A DNA stretch of 64,000 nt from an uncultured Tateyamaria sp. (GTDB taxonomy: Bacteria; Pseudomonadota; Alphaproteobacteria; Rhodobacterales; Rhodobacteraceae): positions 605,001 through 669,000 of the forward strand of contig NZ_CANMBJ010000006.1 of NCBI RefSeq assembly GCF_947496075.1. The letters run 5' to 3'. Made by a program: the position numbers and the translations under genes. The notes beneath the pieces are model-generated. The model ran no database searches and was not told the origin of the DNA. It worked only from the letters and a program-made list of their open reading frames with translations. Below, one piece after another: positions 44,569-51,898 of the stretch (position 1 is the first letter of the stretch; each line of letters begins with the position of its first letter).

Positions 44569-46088
44569 ATGGTCCATCGATAGAGCCACACTTCGCTAAG
44601 AGCTTGCCCGTCCAGCCGCAATTGCGCACGGAATTCGGCCCACTGTGCGTCACCTGCCATGAAGGTGAATGCAAGGCGCGGCCCGCCGGTTTCGGGATTG
44701 CGTTGGATAATACCTTCGGTCACATCACCCGCGCTGGAGCGGACAAGTCGGTCCACTTTTGACAGGTCCTTGGGAACATGGGGCGCGTCTTCGAAGTCAA
44801 TTGTGAAGATGCGCCCGCCTTCGGGGCGGCCGCCCGCAGCCGTATTCAAAACGCGCAGTGGCATGGCAGCTTTCGGTGCCGGGTCCGCGCCCCAATCCAA
44901 GCGATAGGTCATGCGACGGGATGTACCAGCCTCAATGTCAGCTGAGGGCCGCCAATACGCAACAATGTTGTCGTAGACTTCCTTGTCTGTCGGGATTTCG
45001 ATCAGCGCCACACTTCCGCGTCCCCAACCCTCACCCGGTGTAACCCAAAGACCAGGGCGGCGATGATACAAAGCCTCCAGGTCATTAAAGTCACTGAATT
45101 TACGCGCCCTTTGCATCAGGCCGAAACCCCGTGGATTGTTGTCGCCAAAAGCACTGATTTGCAGGGTGCGTGGGTTGGCCAAAGGACGCCAGATCACCTC
45201 ACCGCCACCATTGTGGATCATGAGCCCGTCATTGTCGTGCACTGCCGGCCGAAAATCATCGAAGCGTTGGGTGTTCATGTCATCGAACATGAACATCGAT
45301 GTCAGAGGTGCGATGCCCACATGCGTGAGAGTAGCGCGGGCAAAGATTTCCGCTTCAACCTCCATCACAAGCGGTTGGCCGGGCATGATCTCGAACCGGT
45401 AGGCCCCGGTGCAGGACGGGCTGTCCAGCAACGCATGAACGACGATTTGCGCCGCTCCAGTTGCGGGGCGCTCCAGCCAGAAATGTGTGAAGTCGGGGAA
45501 TTCCTCGCCCATCGGATCGCCGGTCTTGAGGGCAAGGCCCCGGGCCGACAGGCCGTAAATATCCCCGGTGCCGATGCCACGAAAATAGCTGGCACCTTGA
45601 AAAACGGCGTATTCCTCATGGATGCCGGGCTGGCGCAGCTCTGCCCGCAAACGCAGACCAGAATAGCCTAAGGTGTCGTCAATCGGAACGTCAGGGAATT
45701 TGTCGGTCGTGTCGAAGACGCCCATGTCGAACTTGATCGGACGGGCCTGATCGCCTTTGACCACATATGTGCGGATGGCTTGTGGAAAGTAGAGTCCCGG
45801 CGGAAACACGTCGACCCGTTGTGGTGCATCGCTGCCTTCCCACAGGCCATTGCGGCTGTCGAACCAAATCTTACGATACTGATCGTAGGTAAGGTTCTGC
45901 CACGCTTCAGGGATCATCGGGCGCGGTTCATAGGCGCGGCTGGCCTTGTCCCGGGCCATGTCGATGACGTTTGACGGGTTGAAGGACACGGCATCGCCCA
46001 ATGGCAAACCGGGTTCATCCTGCGCCCAAGACGCATTGGGGGCTGCGGCAAGCGCTGCAAGGGAAGCGAGGAATTCGCGGCGCAGCAT
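44565..46088 (-). CDS. opgG: Periplasmic glucan biosynthesis protein OpgG
   Basis: A 507-residue periplasmic protein with a signal peptide bearing an RR pair (MLRREFLASLAALAAAPNASWAQ). Family segments are MARDKASRAYEPRPMIPEAWQNLTYDQYRKIWF, PFKFDMGVF-like FDMGVFD, EFPDFTHFWLERP and GDNNPRGFGLMQRARKFSDFNDLEA. OpgG is needed for glucan assembly; its exact catalytic role is debated. It begins directly in the opgC stop (TGATG) and overlaps opgH by ATGA. The long upstream open frame is antisense of opgC and is not used. Confidence 0.93.
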   Translation of the reverse strand: MLRREFLASLAALAAAPNASWAQDEPGLPLGDAVSFNPSNVIDMARDKASRAYEPRPMIPEAWQNLTYDQYRKIWFDSRNGLWEGSDAPQRVDVFPPGLYFPQAIRTYVVKGDQARPIKFDMGVFDTTDKFPDVPIDDTLGYSGLRLRAELRQPGIHEEYAVFQGASYFRGIGTGDIYGLSARGLALKTGDPMGEEFPDFTHFWLERPATGAAQIVVHALLDSPSCTGAYRFEIMPGQPLVMEVEAEIFARATLTHVGIAPLTSMFMFDDMNTQRFDDFRPAVHDNDGLMIHNGGGEVIWRPLANPRTLQISAFGDNNPRGFGLMQRARKFSDFNDLEALYHRRPGLWVTPGEGWGRGSVALIEIPTDKEVYDNIVAYWRPSADIEAGTSRRMTYRLDWGADPAPKAAMPLRVLNTAAGGRPEGGRIFTIDFEDAPHVPKDLSKVDRLVRSSAGDVTEGIIQRNPETGGPRLAFTFMAGDAQWAEFRAQLRLDGQALSEVWLYRWTI

Positions 46089-47347
46089 CAGCGGCTCGCC
46101 TTTGGTTTCCAGGGAACGGACTTGAACCAGCCTGCCAAATAGGCCGTCAGGACCAGCATGCCGCACCCGAATGCATTGACTGCCAGCACGGTGCCTGTGT
46201 CGCGGCCCAGAACGTCCATCGCAAAGCCGTTGAACCGTGCAACGAAGATAGACACGACGAAAACCGCTAGGGATTGCTGACCCACCTTCAGGATGACCGT
46301 CAGCACCTTTTCCCATGCACGGGCCAACGCGCTGGTCGTCGAGACCCGCAGGCGGTGGCCCTTGTCGCCTGCCAGAACCCAGGCAAGGTAAGCGAGCGCC
46401 AGGAATTGCACGTAACGCAGCAGGCCAAAGTCGGATTTGGAGATCCACTGGCGGTTGTCGGCGCGCCAGTCACGGGCCCAGTCAAAGCCCAGTTCGCGAA
46501 TGCCGATGTTCGAGAAAGGGATGTTTGCCAGTACGATAAAGGCGGCGATACCGATCAGCACCTTGTTGACGGGCGGTTTCGGTAACCAGCCGCGCATGAA
46601 GGCAAAGCCGGTAAAGAAAACAAGCTGCCAGCCAAACGGGTTAAGGAACCAACGCCGCTGCCAATCGTCATTTCCGATCCATGGTTCAGCAGTGAAATTC
46701 AGATATGGCAGGCCCATCGCCTCCATGAATTTGCGTTGGCCAAGTATCCACAGGATGCCGCAGAATGCCGCGACAAGCCCCAGATGCACTCGCGCCAGAA
46801 AGATCACGATGGGCATCATGGCAAGGATCACCATGTACATCGGCAAGATGTCAAAAAGGTTTGGTACCCACTGCAACGTCATGAAACGGAACAGCATGTC
46901 CGGGTTCTGCCAATGCTCGCCTTCGACAAACAGCATCCACAAGTTCAATTGGCCCCAGTAGTTGCGGGTTGTAATTTCAAGATCCGTGACAAAGGCCAAC
47001 AGGGCTGTGGTGGCAAAGAACAGGCCGACATGCGCCCAGTAAACCTGCCAGATACGGTAGCCAACGCGGGCTGTCCCAAGGGCAAAGCCAGCCCTCTGGA
47101 ACGTGGAGCCAAAGGCAATGGCGGATGCCATGCCTGAGCAGAAGACGAAGATTTCGGTCGCGTCCGAAAAACCCCAACGTGCAGGGATCCATGAGGTCAG
47201 GAAGTTGCCCGGCGTATGTGCAAACAGGATAATGAACATTGCCAACCCGCGGAAGAAATCCAGACGGATATCACGCACCCGCACCGGATTGGCTGGCACG
47301 GCGGCAGCGGAAGGCGCTGCAGTGGTGGTCGGGTCGGCGAAAGTCAT
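46088..47347 (-). CDS. opgC: OpgC family protein (glucan succinylation)
   Basis: A 419-residue integral membrane protein with about ten hydrophobic segments and the OpgC start pattern IRLDFFRGLAMFIILFAHTPGNFLT, followed by a conserved EIFVFCSGMASA segment. OpgC acyltransferases add succinyl groups to periplasmic glucans. It shares one base with the opgG start (TGATG). A TTC38-like gene ends 45 bases upstream on the same strand and might belong to the same transcript. Confidence 0.92.
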   Translation of the reverse strand: MTFADPTTTAAPSAAAVPANPVRVRDIRLDFFRGLAMFIILFAHTPGNFLTSWIPARWGFSDATEIFVFCSGMASAIAFGSTFQRAGFALGTARVGYRIWQVYWAHVGLFFATTALLAFVTDLEITTRNYWGQLNLWMLFVEGEHWQNPDMLFRFMTLQWVPNLFDILPMYMVILAMMPIVIFLARVHLGLVAAFCGILWILGQRKFMEAMGLPYLNFTAEPWIGNDDWQRRWFLNPFGWQLVFFTGFAFMRGWLPKPPVNKVLIGIAAFIVLANIPFSNIGIRELGFDWARDWRADNRQWISKSDFGLLRYVQFLALAYLAWVLAGDKGHRLRVSTTSALARAWEKVLTVILKVGQQSLAVFVVSIFVARFNGFAMDVLGRDTGTVLAVNAFGCGMLVLTAYLAGWFKSVPWKPKASR

Positions 47348-47392
47348 GGCAGCTGTCTACTTTACCTCACAAATGGGTGCTATCCCCGCACA

Positions 47393-48739
47393 TTATTGAG
47401 CGGGAATGCGCCGCGCGTCCTGGATCGAGGCGAGCCGGGTTGCGGCAAACCGGTCGACTGCGCCTGCCCGACGTGCAATGCGATCTTCGAGCAAGGCTTC
47501 GGTCGCGTCATACATGCCTGACCGCAGGCCGGCATCGATCGTCATCCGTTCGAACACGTCGCGCTGGGCGTGGCTGCCACCGATGCTCTGCATCGATGGG
47601 CGGGCTGCTGCGAGGTCTTGGAATGCAGTGTCGTAACGCCCTTCGGCAAAGGCATTCAGGCCCGAAAGCGCCGCCTTGCCCGGATCAGCTACACGTGCCG
47701 GCATCTCACCCTGACGTGCTGCATCGACGGCAAAGCGCGCGGTCATTGCAGCCTGAGCGTCCTCACGCCCAGCGGCACAAAGGGCCAGCTGGTAGTGCAG
47801 GTCGGCAAAGACGAGGCATCCATCATCCGTGCGGTGTTGTGCGAAATCCGCCAGCTCGGTCCAGCGATCGCCAACTTGGGTTCCTTCCAGCTCAAGCCGC
47901 ATCAGCAAGGATGTGGCGTTGGCGATGTCACGGTAGTCGTCTGTCTTCTCCACTCGGATCTGCTGATCATAGAGCGCGAGTACGATATCGTTCTCGCCCC
48001 GGTCGAGGTGCAACAGCGCTTTGTGCCACCACACATGGTAGCGGAAGTTGTTACAGTGGTCCCATGCTGGGACATTGTTTTCGATGAGGGAAATGCCCGC
48101 GTCAGGACGGGCGGTCATGTCGTAAACGTGGGCTACGGCGTGCAGACCCCAAGCGTCGTCCGTTGCCAGTTCTAGCCCCTTGAGGCCGGCGGCTTCTGCC
48201 GCGTGATAGTCACCGGTTTCTTCGAGAGTGAAGGCATGACAGCCGTGCAAGTACCCTTCGAGCGGGTGATCCTTGTGGGCATCCAGCACGTTCTCGATTG
48301 AGGTGCGCATGCCGACACCGTCGCCCAGAATGAAACGGATGGCGTGGCTTACCTTGGCTGACAGGGTGTCGGTGGGATGATCGGCCAGAACACGCTCCAT
48401 TGCGGCTATCGCGCCCGAAGGGCGACCATCCAGCCATTCGCCCAGAGCGCGAACCCACAGCCGTTCGCGTGTGGAGCCTCCGGCAACAGCCAATGCAGCC
48501 ACCGCATCCTTGCCGGCCTGATGGGCAACATCCCACAACTCCTTTCGCCCCATCATCAGGGAAAAGAGACCTTTTGCGGCGTATCCCATTGCAAACTGGG
48601 GCGCGCCAGACAGGACCGCCCCCAGATGTGTGGGGGTTGCAGTGCCATGCGCAAGGAAGGCGCGGATCAAGCCGTTCCACTCTTCAACGAGAGCGGGGTC
48701 TTCAAGGCTGACGGGCGCCTGACAAATATCGTGCATCAT
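47393..48739 (-). CDS. TTC38-like tetratricopeptide repeat protein
   Basis: A 448-residue helical repeat protein starting MMHDICQAPVSLEDPALVEEWNGLIRAFLAHG. TPR-like helix pairs recur throughout (GKDAVAALAVAGGSTRERLWVRALGEWLDG, AIAAMERVLADHP, HYHAAEAAGLKGLELATDDAWGLHAVAHVYDM, NNFRYHVWWHKALLHLDRGE). This layout matches the TTC38 family, whose bacterial function is not known. It is 45 bases upstream of opgC. There is no signal peptide or membrane segment. Confidence 0.8.
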   Translation of the reverse strand: MMHDICQAPVSLEDPALVEEWNGLIRAFLAHGTATPTHLGAVLSGAPQFAMGYAAKGLFSLMMGRKELWDVAHQAGKDAVAALAVAGGSTRERLWVRALGEWLDGRPSGAIAAMERVLADHPTDTLSAKVSHAIRFILGDGVGMRTSIENVLDAHKDHPLEGYLHGCHAFTLEETGDYHAAEAAGLKGLELATDDAWGLHAVAHVYDMTARPDAGISLIENNVPAWDHCNNFRYHVWWHKALLHLDRGENDIVLALYDQQIRVEKTDDYRDIANATSLLMRLELEGTQVGDRWTELADFAQHRTDDGCLVFADLHYQLALCAAGREDAQAAMTARFAVDAARQGEMPARVADPGKAALSGLNAFAEGRYDTAFQDLAAARPSMQSIGGSHAQRDVFERMTIDAGLRSGMYDATEALLEDRIARRAGAVDRFAATRLASIQDARRIPAQ

Positions 48740-48911
48740 GGGTGCGTGACCTTTTACCGAATGCGTTCTTGATTGGGTGTAAAACATCTAGGCAGGAATG
48801 GTATGCTATGAGCATAGGAAACACGTAACCGTGAAGCAGCATGTGCGGTTCCGTGAGCAAAATGTCAGCACATCTGCGAAAATCAGGCAAAAACCGGCCA
48901 AAGCGCTTGGG

Positions 48912-50129
48912 CTAGTCGGTATTTTGTTGCGAATTTCGGGGCTTTAATGTTGCAAGTACGGCCTCTGTGTCCTGCCCGAACCGCGGCGGGGGGCGTCTGT
49001 AAGTCACGGGCGTGGCCGAAAACTTGAGCGGATTCGCCAAAAGACGTACGTGTCCGTCTTTCACATCACTGCTGTCGACCTGCACCACCGTACCGCGCGC
49101 CTCGGCCTGATCAGAGTTCAGCGCTTCGGCGACATCGTGGATCGGCCCGCCGGGAACTTTGACAGCATGCATTTTCGCCAGCAGGTCGTCTTTTGTCATC
49201 CCGGATAAAATCGGGGTGAGCGACGCAGTCAGCGTTACCCGGTTTTCGATACGGTCAAGGTTGGTTTTATAGCGTGGGTCGCTGCCCAGTTCGAGCGCGC
49301 CTATGGCATCGCAGAAACGTACAAATTGCGCGTCGTTTCCAACGGCTACCAGTACATGTCCGTCTGATGTCGCAAACGCATCGTAGGGAACGATGTTCGG
49401 GTGCGCATTGCCGCGCCGTTCCGGCACTTGACCCGACACGAGGTAGTTGCATCCTTCATTGATCAGCCACGCCATCTGCGCGTCCACAAGGCTGAGGTCT
49501 ATGTGCTGCCCTTCGCCGGTTTGATCCCGGTGCCGCAGTGCGGCCAGAATACCGATGGTGGCATACATGCCGCACATGACGTCGGCGATGCCGACACCGA
49601 CCTTGGTTGGTGTGCCTTCTGGATCGCCGGTCAGTGACATGATCCCGCCATAGCCCTGTGCCATCAGGTCGTAGCCGGGTTTGTCGCGGTTTGGGCCGGT
49701 TTGCCCGAACCCGGAGATCGAACAATAGACAAGTCCCGGATGGGCGCCCAGGAGGGTGTCGCGATCAAGGCCGTATTTTGCCAACCCCCCGGGCTTGTAA
49801 TTCTCGATCACCACATCGGCGCGCGCGGCGAGCTGGCGAACAACATCCTGACCCTCTTCGGTCGAAAGATCGACGGCCACCGATTGCTTATTGCGGTTTG
49901 CGGACATGAAATAGGCAGATAGATCAGTGGGTTGTCCATCTTGGTCGCGGGCGTAGTTGGGGCCCCATCCTCGTGTGTCGTCACCGCCGGTCTTCGGGTT
50001 CTCAATCTTGATCACTGTGGCACCAAGGTCGCCCAACATTTGCGTCGCAGTTGGCCCGGCAAGAATACGCGACAGGTCCAGAACGAACAGGCCATCCAGC
50101 GCGCCCGGTGTATCAGATGCGGCCATCAT
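48912..50129 (-). CDS. CaiB/BaiF family CoA-transferase
   Basis: A 405-residue class III CoA-transferase. The N-terminal pattern is LDGLFVLDLSRILAGPTATQMLGDLGATVIKIENPKTGGDDTRGWGPNY, and the catalytic aspartate lies in SGFGQTGPNRDKPGYDLMAQGYGG. The last residues (YRRPPPRFGQDTEAVL) are typical. It moves CoA between organic acids. The start ATG at 50129 has GGGGAG upstream and overlaps the preceding ThDP gene stop by 17 bases. The ThDP-enzyme/CoA-transferase pairing recalls oxalate or other 2-hydroxyacyl-CoA pathways, but the substrate is not determined. Confidence 0.9.
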   Translation of the reverse strand: MMAASDTPGALDGLFVLDLSRILAGPTATQMLGDLGATVIKIENPKTGGDDTRGWGPNYARDQDGQPTDLSAYFMSANRNKQSVAVDLSTEEGQDVVRQLAARADVVIENYKPGGLAKYGLDRDTLLGAHPGLVYCSISGFGQTGPNRDKPGYDLMAQGYGGIMSLTGDPEGTPTKVGVGIADVMCGMYATIGILAALRHRDQTGEGQHIDLSLVDAQMAWLINEGCNYLVSGQVPERRGNAHPNIVPYDAFATSDGHVLVAVGNDAQFVRFCDAIGALELGSDPRYKTNLDRIENRVTLTASLTPILSGMTKDDLLAKMHAVKVPGGPIHDVAEALNSDQAEARGTVVQVDSSDVKDGHVRLLANPLKFSATPVTYRRPPPRFGQDTEAVLATLKPRNSQQNTD

Positions 50130-51768
50130 ATGCTCCCCGATCAATCACAGCGGCAATCACGGTGAAGGTATCGGCGGATTGCGCGGCGGCAAGTGCGTCT
50201 TTCAACTCGGTCCGTGACGTGACCGTATGGCCTGCGCCGCCAAAGGCGCGCGCCATCGCAGCGAAATCATGTTTGGCAAAGTCGACGCCTGCATTGGTGA
50301 GTTGTCGTTGCCGCTGTTTCAGTTCGATCAGAGCCAGAGAAGCATCGACGAAGACGACAAAGATGGTCTTGAGACCCAGTTCGGCCGCTGTCGATAGTTC
50401 CCCGGCAACCATGAGGAATCCGGCGTCGCCCGAAAAGCTGACAACCGTGCGCGCGGGATCAGCCACCTGGGCACCCATCGCAAGGGGAATTGCACAGCCC
50501 ATGGTGCAGAGCGCAGAGGATTGCATGAGCCCGCGTGCCTCGTAGCATTCCCACATCTGGCTGAGCAGAATGCGATGCGCTCCGCTGTCTGCCGTGGCAA
50601 GCGCATCGCGGGGCAGTTCGGCACGACATGTGTCTATCACCGCCGCCGGTCCCCAATCGTCGTCACGCGGGAAGGCCTTGGACAACTTGGCTTTAGCAGC
50701 GGAGGCTTCTCCATCTGCCCATGTGGCGCGCGGCGTTACGCCCTCAGCCATCGCCGTCAGGGTGGCGGCGCAATCGCCGATCACATTGGTTGTGGCTTGG
50801 TGCATGTAGTGATGGTTCGGTTCAGCCGTGATGTCGATCATGGTCTGGATGCCGGGGAAATAGAAATCACGCCAACCGGTGCGCATTTCGATCGGGTCAT
50901 AGCCCAGACCGATGATCAGATCGGCGCGCTGGACGAGTGGCAGCAGAATCTTGTCTGCCTTGGGCGACAGTCCCGCACCCCCCAAAGCCAGTGGGTGATC
51001 TTCGGGTAGCAGCCCTTTGGCTTTGTACGTGGTGATGACGGGTACGTTGTAGGTTTCGACAAAGTGACGCAGCGTGTCTGACATGCCTTGGCGCCGCGTG
51101 TCGAAACCTTGGTTCAACGCATCGACGCCAGCAATCAGAATGGGGCGTTCTGCGTTGGCCAGGGCGGCCCGCATGTCGGCAAGTGTTTGTGCCGCCGGTA
51201 CAACCGGTTCGGCACACGACCTGCGTATCGGAAGCTCCGGACGTACAGGGGTGACTGCAACAGTGATTGGCACATCGATGTGAACGGGGCCGGGTCGACC
51301 CTCCAGCGCGATGCCCACGGCCTTGTCTGCAATGACGTGCGTTGCACCAGTGTTGAGAGTGAAGGTTGCCTTCGTGATCGGACGGAACACTTGCGTCTGA
51401 TCCAGCACCTGGTGCGTGTAGGTCTGCGCCTCATCCGCATCAACACAACCAGCGAGCACAATCAGCGGCACGCGGTCTTGATGCGCATTGGCCACCGCAT
51501 TCACGCCATTCAATGCGCCAGGACCGACCGTAGCGACTAGAATGCCCGGTGCGCCGGTGCGGTGCCATGCCCCTTCGGCCATGAAAGCCGCGGCGTTCTC
51601 GTGTTTGCACAAGATGAAGCGAATACCGGCCCGCTCCAGAGCGTCCACGATGGTCAGGACCTCGCCGCCCGGCATACCAAAGGCGAAACGGCACCCCGCA
51701 TCAAAAAGCCGCGCCGCCAGAACATCTGCGGCGCGCGGTGGTGTCGGGGGCGGGGGCAAGTCTTGCAT
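50113..51768 (-). CDS. Thiamine-diphosphate-binding enzyme, acetolactate synthase-like
   Basis: A 551-residue ThDP enzyme with PYR, central and PP domains. The activating glutamate is in LCKHENAAAFMAEGA, and TVGPGALNGVNAVANAHQDRVPL follows. In the PP domain the cofactor motif is unusual: FSGDAGFLMVAGELSTA and FVVFVDASLALIELKQRQ, with Ala for Gly after GD and Asp for the usual Asn metal ligand. Acidic substitution can still bind magnesium, so activity is not ruled out. It lies before a CaiB/BaiF transferase and is divergent from copA. It is clearly distinct from the ThDP enzyme at 26392-28128. Confidence 0.87.
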   Translation of the reverse strand: MQDLPPPPTPPRAADVLAARLFDAGCRFAFGMPGGEVLTIVDALERAGIRFILCKHENAAAFMAEGAWHRTGAPGILVATVGPGALNGVNAVANAHQDRVPLIVLAGCVDADEAQTYTHQVLDQTQVFRPITKATFTLNTGATHVIADKAVGIALEGRPGPVHIDVPITVAVTPVRPELPIRRSCAEPVVPAAQTLADMRAALANAERPILIAGVDALNQGFDTRRQGMSDTLRHFVETYNVPVITTYKAKGLLPEDHPLALGGAGLSPKADKILLPLVQRADLIIGLGYDPIEMRTGWRDFYFPGIQTMIDITAEPNHHYMHQATTNVIGDCAATLTAMAEGVTPRATWADGEASAAKAKLSKAFPRDDDWGPAAVIDTCRAELPRDALATADSGAHRILLSQMWECYEARGLMQSSALCTMGCAIPLAMGAQVADPARTVVSFSGDAGFLMVAGELSTAAELGLKTIFVVFVDASLALIELKQRQRQLTNAGVDFAKHDFAAMARAFGGAGHTVTSRTELKDALAAAQSADTFTVIAAVIDRGAYDGRI

Positions 51769-51861
51769 CGCTGGTCTTTCACGTTTTTACACCGCGTCTT
51801 CCTGTCATGGTCGTTGCTGACGCACAACTCACACCTGCGCTGGGTTTGTTTCATCAGGGAC

Positions 51862-51892
51862 TTGACCTTCCAGTCACTGGAAGCCCTATGTG
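51862..51892 (+). promoter_or_regulatory. CueR-type copper-responsive promoter of copA
   Basis: The -35 element TTGACC (51862-51867) and -10-like TATGTG (51887-51892) are 19 bases apart, the extended spacing typical of MerR-family promoters. Between them lies the palindrome CTTCCAG-TCA-CTGGAAG (51867-51883), which matches CueR sites. The transcription start would fall around 51898-51900, at the copA ATG, so the message may be leaderless. The regulator gene cueR is the second gene of the same transcript. Confidence 0.85.
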
Positions 51893-51898
51893 CAATGC

